A stretch of DNA of 64,000 bases from Acanthamoeba sp. SK_2022b (GCA_027943245.1 JANDJZ010000057.1:1-64000); one strand, 5' to 3'; shown: positions 15,784-23,674, counted from the stretch's first letter. Numbers and translations are program-made. The notes: generated from the letters alone by a model not told the origin.

Positions 15784-16110
15784 ATGATGAACGATATATT
15801 TTTTGGCCTGATAATGCTCGGCGGCTTTTTTGTTCTCGGTATTGGTATGTGGGCGCTTGGCCAATGGCTGCGACGCAAAGGCTTCGGCCCGCAGCTCGAT
15901 GCCCTGGATAAGCAGTACACGGCACTACAGCATCGTGTGAACCGATTGGCTCTGCCTGCTGCTGCGCATTTGTACGGCGGCATGGGTATGCTTAATCGCA
16001 TGCCACTTTTCGGCAGCAAGAATCAGGTGGTACTGGTAGAGCGTGTGAGAATGGCCATCCTTCAGATGGAAGAGGAAGAACGGCAGCGAGGCAGGGCCAT
16101 CAATCGCTGA
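15784..16110 (+). CDS. Small inner-membrane protein of unknown function after trbL
   Basis: The 108-residue protein has one strong N-terminal membrane segment (IFFGLIMLGGFFVLGIGMWALG) and a charged cytoplasmic part with KQYTALQHRVNRLALPAAAH and a Glu/Arg-rich end (MEEEERQRGRAINR). It does not match TrbM (larger, exported) as far as I can see. It starts 2 bp after the trbL stop and is followed by a strong terminator, so it is the last gene of the trb operon. Confidence 0.75.
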   Translation: MMNDIFFGLIMLGGFFVLGIGMWALGQWLRRKGFGPQLDALDKQYTALQHRVNRLALPAAAHLYGGMGMLNRMPLFGSKNQVVLVERVRMAILQMEEEERQRGRAINR

Positions 16111-16136
16111 CGAGCACAGCCAGTTCCATCGCCCAC

Positions 16137-16164
16137 AACCCCGCCTAAGTGCGGGGTTTTGTTT
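16137..16164 (+). terminator. Terminator of the trb operon
   Basis: An 8-bp GC-rich stem (AACCCCGC / GCGGGGTT) with a 6-base loop and a T-rich tail lies 27 bp after the stop at 16110. Confidence 0.85.
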
Positions 16165-16890
16165 TCCTGCCACAGCTTCTCCGTCTATTACACACCGCAA
16201 AAACGGCCTGTATCGCTCTGTGAGAAGCTTTCACACATGACAGTCATGAACCTATTCCGACACTGAAAAAACGCCACCAAGGCCCATACGATTGGGATTC
16301 TGCACGCTTTCGCTGGCCGTTAGAGGCCTTATGTCGGTTTTGGCCCTGCCCTTCCCTTTTTGGTGCCTGATCGTCTTTTTGCCGGTTTCAACGGCTCGAC
16401 CAGGTGCTGCGACCGGTGGGTAATCCACGGAACTAGCCGCGTCGGCGACGGCAGGCCCGCCCTACCTTTTTTGGTGCCCAACGGCCGTAGGCCGACCAAG
16501 AGCAGCAAGCGATGAGCTGCGCCATCAAGGCGCGGCACTTAGCGCGCATGCTAGAGATTCTTGGAGAATCTTGGATGGAATTTGCGAACGGCCCGCAAAG
16601 GCCCGCTGTTGCTGGGTTTTCAGAAACTGGCCGGGTACTGTTAAACAGGGGGAGCAGCGTTACGGTCGGATGCCTTGGGTCGCCCGATTTCCCATTTGCC
16701 CTTAGCGTACTCGTCCAGCCTCCAACCCACGGCAGCAAGCTCGGCCAGCGCCTTGGGGCGGAGCGCACGCCTTTCATGCGGGAGGGGAGCTGCCGCGAAG
16801 CGGTGGGACCCCCGCAGGGGGCCACGCTTTTGGATCGTGGCGTGATTTCGCACGAATAGGAGTTCCGAACTAACGGATGGGGCCATCGAC
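16165..16890. other. Gene-poor stretch between trb operon and replication origin
   Basis: No convincing gene. A minus-strand frame of 87 codons (16641-16904) contains a plausible segment, ALAELAAVGWRLDEYAKGKW, but has no good ribosome-binding site and no recognised family. A CACCAAAAA-type word (minus strand) occurs around 16354-16368 and 16465-16480 and also at 11975-11988 left of oriT. The stretch may be the remains of deleted plasmid backbone. Confidence 0.5.
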
Positions 16891-16999
16891 TTATGCACAG
16901 GCAAAAGGGTTTTAAACAGTTTTATATATAGTTTTAAAAGATTTAGCGTAAAAAGAAGGAAATTTAATCTTTTAATTCAATGAATTACGCGCGATGCCA

Positions 17000-17078
17000 G
17001 TTCCTAATAGACGGATACCGGTTCCTAATAGACGGCGAAATGGTTCCTAATAGACGGTTTCAGGTTCCTAATAGACAC
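17000..17078 (+). repeat. Four iterons
   Basis: Direct copies of the 15-bp word GTTCCTAATAGACGG at 17000-17014, 17021-17035, 17043-17057 and 17064-17078 (last copy with two changes at its end). They are presumed RepA-binding sites for initiation and copy control. Confidence 0.9.
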
Positions 17079-17110
17079 TCTATCCACAGCGTGGCGGGTT
17101 GTTACCACTT

Positions 17111-17128
17111 TGTCCGCCAACTGTCCGT
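17111..17128 (-). repeat. Paired (A/G)CGGACA boxes downstream of repA
   Basis: On the minus strand, ACGGACA (17122-17128) and GCGGACA (17111-17117) are 11 bp apart, within a stretch starting GATTGACGGACAGTT that is identical to 13031-13045 upstream of trbJ. They lie just beyond the repA terminator. Confidence 0.55.
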
Positions 17129-17139
17129 CAATCAAAATG

Positions 17140-17164
17140 AAAAAAGCCCGCAACGGGGCTCTTT
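17140..17164 (-). terminator. repA terminator
   Basis: A hairpin with AGCCC/GGGCT pairing and, on the minus strand, a run of T lies 22 bp beyond the repA stop. Confidence 0.7.
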
Positions 17165-17178
17165 TGCGATCTCACTCA

Positions 17179-17193
17179 CCGTCTATTAGGAAC
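17179..17193 (-). repeat. Inverted iteron containing the repA stop codon
   Basis: CCGTCTATTAGGAAC is the exact reverse complement of the iteron word. The TAA stop of repA (17186-17188) lies inside it, so the last codons of repA are constrained by the binding site. Confidence 0.9.
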
Positions 17194-18244
17194 CGCCCAG
17201 CGGTTCCGACGAGGAATTGCGGTGCCTCATGACCAGTAGAGGGCCATCCTTCCCCGCTTCTTCGCACAAGGCATATTCAGGCAGGTCATCGGCTTTGATG
17301 ATCCCGCGAAGGAAGAAACAGAATTTTTTGAACGAGCCACCGCTTCCACTGCGTTCGTAAAGGGTCTTGAACGCCCATTTAGCGCTATCCCTGCCTGCGG
17401 CACGGCGAGCCAGTCGGTAGATAAAGCGTCCTATGCCCGGCTCGATCAGGAAGTAGTCCCGATGTACTGTAAGTACCTCCGGCCGCTTGCCCTCGGTGAC
17501 TTCTCGATAAATCCACTCCGGGGCTTCAATCTCGACAGAACTTATCTTCTTGGTGTCCGTGCGTGACAGAACACGATAGCGCGCGATCAGCCCCTCGGCT
17601 TCGGTTGTCCGGAACTTGCCGCTTTCGCGCACTGTCTTGATGGTAGTACCCCGCAACCGATCTAGCGCGGCTTCCACTCCCTGAACCTGACTACTACCGT
17701 TACCACGTCGGGCAAATCTGAGGATGTCGCTAACATGCAGCCGAAACACTCTCCCCGGCTTGCCACCCTTTCCTTCTCGATAGCGGTTCATAGCTTCGGT
17801 CAAGTGAGACACCATCATCAGCACAATGTCGTAGTCCCAAACGGAGGCCATTCCGTGCGCTCCTGCGGACACTTCCACGTATCCATCCGGCAGGTCATAG
17901 CGGATCAGTTCTCCGGCTCGCTTGTCCTTCTTGGACAAACGGAACACGGCCACATCCATGACGCTGCGATTGTCGCGGCCGCCCACGTCATAAAGGCTGG
18001 GCACAAAAAAATCTGGCTGGGCGTCGACTTGTGGAGGCCTGCGGACAAGTGACAACGCATTGTCCCGCTCTTTCGCCCTTTCCATCTGTTCATGCACGGT
18101 CGAGACGTTAGACGGTCTACCGCGTTCAGCAGCCGCAGTTCGGTCACTGTTCCGCTTCCTGATATTTTCAAGGCGTTCCAGTAGCCCGCCAGAGTCGCCT
18201 ATTACCGCGCCTATGGGCTTGAGACCGCTGTTTCGGCTACTCAT
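17186..18244 (-). CDS. repA: Plasmid replication initiator protein (RepA, RPA family)
   Basis: The 352-residue protein begins with a variable basic region (to about residue 75) and then has the conserved initiator core: PDFFVPSLYDVGGRDNRSVM, MASVWDYDIVLMMVSHLTEA, GRVFRLHVSDILRFARR, GVEAALDRLRGTTIKTV and FLIEPGIGRFIYRLARRAAG. This resembles the replication initiator protein A family (winged-helix, iteron-binding). Iterons and a DnaA box are directly downstream. The start ATG 18244 has only a weak ribosome-binding site, so a later start is possible. An intact initiator in an integrated element suggests it can replicate after excision, as SGI1 does when its helper is present. Confidence 0.85.
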   Translation of the reverse strand: MSSRNSGLKPIGAVIGDSGGLLERLENIRKRNSDRTAAAERGRPSNVSTVHEQMERAKERDNALSLVRRPPQVDAQPDFFVPSLYDVGGRDNRSVMDVAVFRLSKKDKRAGELIRYDLPDGYVEVSAGAHGMASVWDYDIVLMMVSHLTEAMNRYREGKGGKPGRVFRLHVSDILRFARRGNGSSQVQGVEAALDRLRGTTIKTVRESGKFRTTEAEGLIARYRVLSRTDTKKISSVEIEAPEWIYREVTEGKRPEVLTVHRDYFLIEPGIGRFIYRLARRAAGRDSAKWAFKTLYERSGSGGSFKKFCFFLRGIIKADDLPEYALCEEAGKDGPLLVMRHRNSSSEPLGGS

Positions 18245-18326
18245 GCGTGCGGCCCAACCGGTGCCGTATTAAGCCCAGTACAGGCGGTCTATTCGTAAAT
18301 GTCGCCTGCAAATCGGTCGCCACAAT

Positions 18327-18557
18327 TCAGGCGCCCATTCCGGGACGAGGGGCCGAGCCGGAATATTTGCATGCATCAATCCATGCCTCGACCTCGGCTA
18401 AATCCCACACGACCTTGCGGCTACTAAGTGCGATGCGCTGAGGAAATTTCCCCTGCTTTTCGAAGTTGTAGATCGTGCGCTCGCACAGTGGAATCATCTC
18501 TAGCAGCTGCTTTTTGCTAATGAGAACTTTACGCGCTCTCCTTAATTCTCTTTCCAC
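18327..18557 (-). CDS. AlpA-like MerR-type helix-turn-helix regulator
   Basis: The 76-residue protein has VLISKKQLLEMIPLCERTIY, NFEKQGKFPQRIAL and VVWDLAEVEAWIDACK, the pattern of AlpA/phage excisionase-type DNA-binding proteins. It starts with GTG at 18557, set by the 54-bp repeat shared with trbJ. It is upstream of repA on the same strand with an 82-bp gap, so both may be on one transcript. Proteins of this type activate or assist excision by a neighbouring integrase, and may also repress their own promoter. Confidence 0.85.
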   Translation of the reverse strand: MERELRRARKVLISKKQLLEMIPLCERTIYNFEKQGKFPQRIALSSRKVVWDLAEVEAWIDACKYSGSAPRPGMGA

Positions 18558-18599
18558 ACCGAATACCTCATTTTGTCATCATCTGAGGTTTAATTATTG
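18546..18599 (-). promoter_or_regulatory. 54-bp repeat over the AlpA-like gene start (copy 2)
   Basis: Inverted copy of 13117-13170. It contains the same GAGG Shine-Dalgarno sequence and the same ACCTC...GAGGT dyad; the start codon is GTG where trbJ has ATG. Confidence 0.8.
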
Positions 18600-18663
18600 C
18601 TACACAATGCCGGTGATTTCCAGCATTTAACCACACATTTTTTCAATTAAATCAATAACTTAA

Positions 18664-18784
18664 TGTCCGTAAATTCACGGTCTGACGGACAAACTTGATA
18701 ACGCAAACCGCTGTTTTTATTAGGTTTAAAATAGGCGCTGAAAGCCAATTTATTGCGTCCGGAAATTCATACATTTTACGGACA
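18664..18784. repeat. ACGGACA boxes between AlpA-like gene and integrase
   Basis: TGTCCGT (18664-18670) faces ACGGACA (18685-18691), and CGTCCGG (18756-18762) faces ACGGACA (18778-18784). Both are inverted pairs with similar separation. The second abuts the T run of the integrase terminator. No gene lies in 18600-18843. Confidence 0.55.
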
Positions 18785-18812
18785 AAAAAAATGCCCACCG
18801 AAGTGGGCATTT
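18784..18812 (-). terminator. Integrase terminator
   Basis: A 10-bp stem (AAATGCCCAC / GTGGGCATTT) with a four-base loop and an A/T run lies 32 bp beyond the integrase stop. In minus orientation its second arm, T run and following GTCCG closely match the terminator at 12909-12936. Confidence 0.85.
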
Positions 18813-18843
18813 CGCGACAAAATGCAGATCTCAAGGCTCCGAA

Positions 18844-20052
18844 TCAGTCCTTGAGGCGGGGCTTCCTGATTGTCCACTCATCGATCATGTCCGCCCAATC
18901 CTGAAGCATTGCCCGGCGCTGATCGCGGTACTCGGCCTTGTTGTAGACGGCGCGAACCCCCTTCTGTTCGTGCGCAAGGCACTTCTCGATCCAGTCAGTG
19001 TTATAGCCCGCCTCATGTAGAAGCGTGCTGGCTGTGCGCCGCAGGTCGTGCGGTCCGAACTTGCCAAGCGACTGCCCTTCCTTCTGGGCCAGACGATAGG
19101 TCAGCGTGAGCACCTGATTGAGCGTCGCGCTGCTCATCGGCAAGTCCGAGTCATAGCGCGATGGCAGCACGTACTCCGAGCCGCCCGCGAAGGTTTTCAG
19201 AGCTATGAAAATGTCGAGCGCCTGCCTAGACAGGAACACCAAATGGGGGTTGCGGCGTTTCATCCGCTCCTTGGGGATTGTCCAAAGCGCTTCGGTGAAA
19301 TTGATCTCGCTCCACGTTGCGTTAGTCAGTTCGCTTTTGCGTACCATCGTCAGCAACAGCAGCTTGGCAGCCGCTCGAATTGAAGGTGTGGTGCCGATAC
19401 GCTCCATGTACTGGTACATCAAGCCGATTTCATCGGGCGTCAGTGCTCGATCTCGCGGCTCGAACTTGGCGATGGTCGAGGGGCGCACCAGATCGGCCGG
19501 GTTCTCGACCTTCTGGCCGCGCTCGATGGCCCAGCGGTAGACCTGCAAGACGATCTCTCGCGAATGCACCGCTGTTGCCGGTGCGCCTCGTTCTACGATG
19601 ACGTCTGTCAGCGCTCGCAAGTCCTCATGGGTAATTTCTATCAGTTTCGAGTTGCCAAATTTCGGCTTTAACTCGCGTTCGTAGACGGAGCGGCGCATGT
19701 CTCGGGTATTGGGCGCCATCTGATAGCCGCGCAACCATTTCTCGGCCCACGCGCCGAATGTCTCTGCATCCTTGACGCGGGCTTTGTCCCGCGCCTTCTC
19801 CTTGGCTGGAGATTTCCCTGCGGCGATCATCTTCTTGGCTTCGCCCAGCAGTTCGCGGGCTTCCGCTAGCGTGATCCCTCCGACACCGTAACGGCCGAAG
19901 GTGATGGTCTCCTGCCTGCCGTGGATCGAGTAGTTGTAGCGGAATGAAATCGACCCCGCAGGCGTGATGGCCACGTAGAGGCCGTCACGGTCATTCACTT
20001 TATAGAGCTTGTCCTTTGGCTTGAGGTTGCGCAGCTTGGTATCAGTCAGCAT
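18844..20052 (-). CDS. Tyrosine integrase, P4/DUF4102 type
   Basis: The 402-residue protein (ATG 20052, the start matching the family; a longer frame to 20109 is less likely) has the N-terminal arm-binding domain (MLTDTKLRNLKPKDKLYKVN ... TFGRYGVGGITLAEAR), a SAM-like core-binding domain and the catalytic domain. The catalytic residues are visible: Arg in TMVRKSEL, His/Arg in HDLRRTAS, His in LAHEQKG and the Tyr nucleophile in VYNKAEY. It lies about 300 bp from the attachment site in guaA. It should carry out integration and, with an excisionase such as the AlpA-like protein, excision of the element. Confidence 0.93.
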   Translation of the reverse strand: MLTDTKLRNLKPKDKLYKVNDRDGLYVAITPAGSISFRYNYSIHGRQETITFGRYGVGGITLAEARELLGEAKKMIAAGKSPAKEKARDKARVKDAETFGAWAEKWLRGYQMAPNTRDMRRSVYERELKPKFGNSKLIEITHEDLRALTDVIVERGAPATAVHSREIVLQVYRWAIERGQKVENPADLVRPSTIAKFEPRDRALTPDEIGLMYQYMERIGTTPSIRAAAKLLLLTMVRKSELTNATWSEINFTEALWTIPKERMKRRNPHLVFLSRQALDIFIALKTFAGGSEYVLPSRYDSDLPMSSATLNQVLTLTYRLAQKEGQSLGKFGPHDLRRTASTLLHEAGYNTDWIEKCLAHEQKGVRAVYNKAEYRDQRRAMLQDWADMIDEWTIRKPRLKD

Positions 20053-20077
20053 GGTCGGGTTGGGTTTCCTCTCAAAA

Positions 20078-20227
20078 ATACCATGCTCAAAAAGCCCCCG
20101 CACCCTCAAAAAAAATTATTTCAGGACAATGGGTTACATAAATTCGATACCATGAACACCCCATTAAAGGCGGCATGGTATCGAGTGCCGAACATGGCAT
20201 CAGGTTCAAATCGTACCATGTACCATG
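20078..20227. repeat. TACCATG boxes between integrase and guaA
   Basis: Copies at 20078-20085 and 20147-20154 (ATACCATG), 20174-20181 (inverted), 20213-20220 and 20221-20227. Two more are at the far left end (6369-6388). The cluster in the 308-bp integrase-attachment interval suggests arm-type integrase sites, perhaps also autoregulation of int. Confidence 0.5.
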
Positions 20228-20287
20228 CCATAAAAACGGGGTGCTTGGCGATACGAAAATTTGCCAGATAGTGCCACACCAAGAACG

Positions 20288-20313
20288 AAAAAAGCCCGCA
20301 ATTACGCGGGCTT
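20288..20313 (-). terminator. Terminator now downstream of guaA (supplied by the element)
   Basis: An 8-bp stem (AAGCCCGC / GCGGGCTT) with a T run on the minus strand lies 48 bp beyond the guaA stop, inside the element. It replaces the native terminator displaced to 6225-6250. Confidence 0.75.
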
Positions 20314-20359
20314 AGAGGTGTTTTAATGCTCTTTAGTGCCAGTCTATGCCGGACGCGGG

Positions 20360-20375
20360 ATCATTCCCACTCAAT
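20360..20375. repeat. Attachment-site direct repeat, right copy, in guaA
   Basis: ATCATTCCCACTCAAT; its first bases include the guaA stop, and the rest encodes the last residues (IEWE). It is paired with 6295-6310. Confidence 0.8.
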
Positions 20376-21938
20376 CGTCGCCGGCGGCTTGCCGCTGATG
20401 TCGTACACCACGCGGGAGATGCCGTTCACTTCGTTGATGATGCGGTTGGAGACGCGGCCGAGGAAGTCATACGGCAGGTGCGCCCAGTGCGCGGTCATGA
20501 AGTCGATGGTTTCTACCGCACGCAGGGAGACCACCCAGTCGTATTTGCGGCCGTCGCCCATCACGCCGACCGAACGCACCGGCAGGAACACGGTGAACGC
20601 CTGGCTGACTTTGTTGTACAGATCGGCTTTGTGCAGCTCTTCGATGAAGATGGCGTCGGCGCGGCGCAGCAGATCGCAGTACTCTTTCTTCACTTCGCCC
20701 AGCACGCGCACGCCCAGACCCGGGCCCGGGAACGGGTGACGGAACAGCATGTCGTACGGCAGGCCCAGCTCCAGGCCGATCTTGCGCACTTCGTCTTTGA
20801 ACAGCTCTTTCAGCGGCTCGACCAGGCCCAGCTTCATCTCTTTCGGCAGGCCGCCCACGTTGTGGTGCGACTTGATCACGTGCGCTTTGCCGGTGGCAGA
20901 AGCGGCGGATTCGATCACGTCCGGGTAGATGGTGCCCTGCGCCAGCCATTTCACCTGCTCTTGCTTGCAGGCTTCTTCGTCGAACACTTCAACGAACACG
21001 CGGCCGATGATTTTACGCTTGGCTTCCGGCTCATCCACGCCCGCCAGTGCGGTCAGGAAGCGATTTTCCGCTTCGACGTGCACGATGTTCAGGCCGAAGT
21101 GGTCGCCGAACATTTCCATCACCTGCTTGGCTTCGTTCAGGCGCAGCAGACCGTTATCGACGAACACGCAGGTCAGGCGTTTGCCGATGGCGCGGTGCAG
21201 CAGCATCGCGGTCACGGAGGAGTCTACGCCGCCGGACAGGCCGAGGATCACGTGGTCTTCACCCACCTGCTCGCGGATGCGCTCAACCGCATCTTCGATG
21301 ATGGTGGCCGGGGTCCACAGGGCTTCACACTGGCAGATGTCCAGTACGAAGCGCTCCAGCATGCGCTGGCCCTGACGGGTATGGGTCACTTCCGGGTGGA
21401 ACTGCACGCCGTAGAAGCGTTTTTCTTCGTTGGCCATAATGGCGAACGGACAGGTGTCGGTGCTGGCGATGGTCACGAAGTCGGACGGGATCGCGGTTAC
21501 TTTGTCGCCGTGGCTCATCCACACGTCCAGCAGCGGTTTGCCGGCCGGGCTGATGGCGTCTTCGATGTCGCGCAGCAGCGCGCTCTCTTTGACGATTTCC
21601 ACCTGCGCGTAGCCGAACTCGCGCTCGTTGGAACCCTGCACATGGCCACCCAGCTGCATCGCCATGGTCTGCATGCCGTAGCACACGCCCAGCACCGGCA
21701 CGCCGGCGTTGAACACGTAGTCCGGGGCGCGCGGGCTACCGGCTTCGGTGGTGCTTTCCGGGCCGCCGGACAGGATAATGCCGCTTGGGTTGAATTCGCG
21801 GATCTGCTCTTCGCTAACGTCCCAGGCCCACAGTTCGCAGTAAACGCCGATTTCGCGCACGCGGCGGGCGACCAGTTGGGTGTATTGCGAACCGAAGTCC
21901 AGTATCAGGATGCGATGCTTATGGATATTTTGTGTCAT
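20361..21938 (-). CDS. guaA: GMP synthase (glutamine-hydrolysing)
   Basis: 525 residues, the usual length. It converts XMP to GMP using glutamine and ATP. The class I amidotransferase domain has the nucleophile Cys in GVCYGMQTM and His/Glu in QFHPEV. The ATP-pyrophosphatase P-loop is GLSGGVDSS. The C-terminal dimerisation domain ends PPATIEWE. Start ATG 21938 gives the family N-terminus [20 protein letters not shown]; a longer frame exists but is not conserved. It follows guaB on the same strand with a 102-bp gap (guaBA operon). Its 3' end is the integration site of the element, and the reading frame is intact. Confidence 0.98.
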   Translation of the reverse strand: MTQNIHKHRILILDFGSQYTQLVARRVREIGVYCELWAWDVSEEQIREFNPSGIILSGGPESTTEAGSPRAPDYVFNAGVPVLGVCYGMQTMAMQLGGHVQGSNEREFGYAQVEIVKESALLRDIEDAISPAGKPLLDVWMSHGDKVTAIPSDFVTIASTDTCPFAIMANEEKRFYGVQFHPEVTHTRQGQRMLERFVLDICQCEALWTPATIIEDAVERIREQVGEDHVILGLSGGVDSSVTAMLLHRAIGKRLTCVFVDNGLLRLNEAKQVMEMFGDHFGLNIVHVEAENRFLTALAGVDEPEAKRKIIGRVFVEVFDEEACKQEQVKWLAQGTIYPDVIESAASATGKAHVIKSHHNVGGLPKEMKLGLVEPLKELFKDEVRKIGLELGLPYDMLFRHPFPGPGLGVRVLGEVKKEYCDLLRRADAIFIEELHKADLYNKVSQAFTVFLPVRSVGVMGDGRKYDWVVSLRAVETIDFMTAHWAHLPYDFLGRVSNRIINEVNGISRVVYDISGKPPATIEWE

Positions 21939-22040
21939 GTGAGGCGAATTCCAGCAACAAGAGAAAAAGAGCGAAAATGTGTGTTTCGGGATGGGGCTTA
22001 ACGCCCCACCCCGGCCTCTCACTCAGGAGAGGTTAAGGCA

Positions 22041-23504
22041 TTAGCCCATGCGGTAGTTCGGCGACTCTTTGGTGATGGTCACGTCGTGCACGTGGCTTTC
22101 CTGAATGCCGGCGCCGCTGATGCGCACGAACTCCGCCTTGGTGCGCAGATCGTCGATGGTGGCGCAGCCGGTCAGGCCCATGCAGGAGCGCAGGCCGCCC
22201 ATCTGCTGGTGCACGATGGCTTTCAGCATGCCTTTATAGGCCACGCGGCCTTCGATACCTTCCGGCACCAGTTTGTCGGCGGCGTTATCGGTCTGGAAGT
22301 AACGGTCGGAGGAGCCTTTGGACATCGCGCCCAGCGAGCCCATGCCACGGTAAGATTTGAACGAACGGCCCTGATACAGCTCGATTTCGCCCGGGGATTC
22401 TTCGGTGCCCGCCAGCATGGAGCCGACCATCACGCAGGATGCGCCCGCAGCGATCGCTTTGGCGATGTCGCCGGAGAAGCGGATGCCGCCGTCGGCGATA
22501 ACCGGGATGCCGGTGCCTTCCAGCGCTTCCACCGCGTCGGCGATGGCGGTGATCTGCGGTACGCCCACGCCGGTCACGATGCGGGTGGTGCAGATGGAGC
22601 CTGGGCCGATACCCACTTTCACCGCGCTCACGCCGGCTTCAGCCAGCGCTTTGGCGCCCGCAGCGGTCGCGACGTTGCCGCCGACGATCTGCAGATCCGG
22701 GTATTTGGCGCGGGTTTCGCGGATGCGCTGCAGCACGCCTTCGGAGTGGCCGTGCGAGGAGTCGATCAGCAGGACGTCAACGCCTGCCGCCACCAGCGCG
22801 TCAACGCGCTCTTCGTTGCCGGCGCCGGCGCCGACCGCCGCGCCCACGCGCAGACGGCCGTGCTCGTCTTTACAGGCGTTCGGTTTGCGTTCCGCTTTCT
22901 GGAAGTCTTTAACGGTGATCATGCCCAGCAGGTGGAAGCTGTCGTCCACCACCAGCGCTTTTTCTACGCGCTTTTCGTGCATCTTCTGCAGCACCACGTC
23001 GCGTGCTTCACCTTCTTTCACGGTGACCAGGCGATCTTTCGGCGTCATGACCGCGGTGACCGGCTGGGTCAGATCGGTCACGAAGCGCACGTCGCGGCCG
23101 GTGATGATGCCGACCAGTTCGTTGTCTTCGGTGACGACCGGGTAACCGGCGAAGCCGTTGCGCGCGGTCAGCTCTTTCACTTCCTGCAGCGTGGTGGACG
23201 GGGTAACGGTCTGCGGGTCGGTAACTACGCCGCTTTCATGCTTCTTCACGCGGCTGACTTCTTCAGCCTGGCGCTCGATAGACATGTTTTTGTGGATGAA
23301 GCCCAGGCCGCCTTCCTGCGCCAGCGCGATGGCCAGGCCGGATTCGGTAACGGTATCCATGGCTGCGGACAGCATAGGGATGTTCAGGCGGATGGTTTTG
23401 GTCAGTTGAGTGCCGAGCTCTGCGGTGTTAGGCAGAACCGTGGAGTGGGCTGGAACCAGGAGGACGTCGTCAAACGTCAGAGCTTCTTTAGCGATACGTA
23501 GCAT
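22041..23504 (-). CDS. guaB: Inosine-5'-monophosphate dehydrogenase
   Basis: 487 residues. It oxidises IMP to XMP with NAD+, the committed step of guanine nucleotide synthesis. The TIM barrel has the catalytic Cys loop [11 protein letters not shown] and the flap region near GRVAYKGM. Two CBS domains (about residues 90-205) are inserted ([20 protein letters not shown] ...). Start ATG 23504 gives the conserved [20 protein letters not shown]. It is divergent from xseA, and a PurR-like site lies in the gap. Confidence 0.98.
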   Translation of the reverse strand: MLRIAKEALTFDDVLLVPAHSTVLPNTAELGTQLTKTIRLNIPMLSAAMDTVTESGLAIALAQEGGLGFIHKNMSIERQAEEVSRVKKHESGVVTDPQTVTPSTTLQEVKELTARNGFAGYPVVTEDNELVGIITGRDVRFVTDLTQPVTAVMTPKDRLVTVKEGEARDVVLQKMHEKRVEKALVVDDSFHLLGMITVKDFQKAERKPNACKDEHGRLRVGAAVGAGAGNEERVDALVAAGVDVLLIDSSHGHSEGVLQRIRETRAKYPDLQIVGGNVATAAGAKALAEAGVSAVKVGIGPGSICTTRIVTGVGVPQITAIADAVEALEGTGIPVIADGGIRFSGDIAKAIAAGASCVMVGSMLAGTEESPGEIELYQGRSFKSYRGMGSLGAMSKGSSDRYFQTDNAADKLVPEGIEGRVAYKGMLKAIVHQQMGGLRSCMGLTGCATIDDLRTKAEFVRISGAGIQESHVHDVTITKESPNYRMG

Positions 23505-23566
23505 GGGCAATATCTCACCAGGGTGGGCTGTGAAAAAGATAAAATATTGCCGCGGCATTATACAGA

Positions 23567-23582
23567 GCGGAATCGGTTGCCT
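23567..23582. promoter_or_regulatory. PurR-like operator candidate upstream of guaB
   Basis: The minus strand reads AGGCAACCGATTCCGC, close to the PurR consensus ACGCAAACGTTTNCGT. guaBA is PurR-controlled in E. coli. The match is partial. Confidence 0.45.
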
Positions 23583-23674
23583 CCAGCACTTTCTTGCAAA
23601 AAGTCTTGATTACCTTTTTCAGCCATGTAGTATCGACCAATTAAGTGATTGTTTTGAAATTTGATCTGGGTCAC

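Larger units (their letters stand above)
16891..17193. other. oriV: Iteron replication origin (oriV)
   Basis: Components in order: a DnaA-box match TTATGCACA (16891-16899); an AT-rich segment (about 16911-16980); four direct iterons GTTCCTAATAGACGG starting at 17000, 17021, 17043 and 17064 (the last ends in AC instead of GG); and an inverted iteron at 17179-17193. The 21-22 bp spacing is two helical turns. A partial DnaA-like word, TATCCACA, follows the fourth iteron. This layout is that of a Rep-controlled plasmid origin, and the cognate repA is adjacent. Confidence 0.88.
6311..20359. mobile_element. 14-kb integrated plasmid-like island in guaA (helper-dependent mobilizable element)
   Basis: The region is bounded by a 16-bp near-identical repeat, has an integrase at the guaA end, and differs in base composition from the flanks. 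It contains, from left: a two-gene nuclease/ATPase cargo, an orphan antidote fragment, traJ, an RP4-like oriT, a phased repeat array, two small mobilization-type genes, trbJ, a trbK-like gene, trbL, a small membrane-protein gene, an iteron origin with repA, an AlpA-like regulator gene and the integrase gene. A relaxase, coupling protein, mating ATPases (TrbB, TrbE) and pilin (TrbC) are absent, so it cannot transfer alone. The contents fit a mobilizable island derived from, and probably dependent on, a P-type plasmid. Confidence 0.85.

Noticed and set aside
16512..16859. 115-codon plus-strand frame between trb and oriV
   Set aside because: No ribosome-binding site or family; composition typical of random frames in GC-rich DNA.
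17000..17078. Four 15-bp repeats considered as a mini-CRISPR
   Set aside because: Spacing of 21-22 bp and an adjacent initiator gene make them iterons.
20346..22001. 551-codon plus-strand open frame opposite guaA
   Set aside because: It is the antisense shadow of a highly conserved GC-rich gene. The His/Gln/Val-rich composition is that of a reverse-complement frame, with no family match.
22086..23501. 471-codon plus-strand open frame opposite guaB
   Set aside because: Antisense shadow of guaB with no independent start signal or recognised domain.
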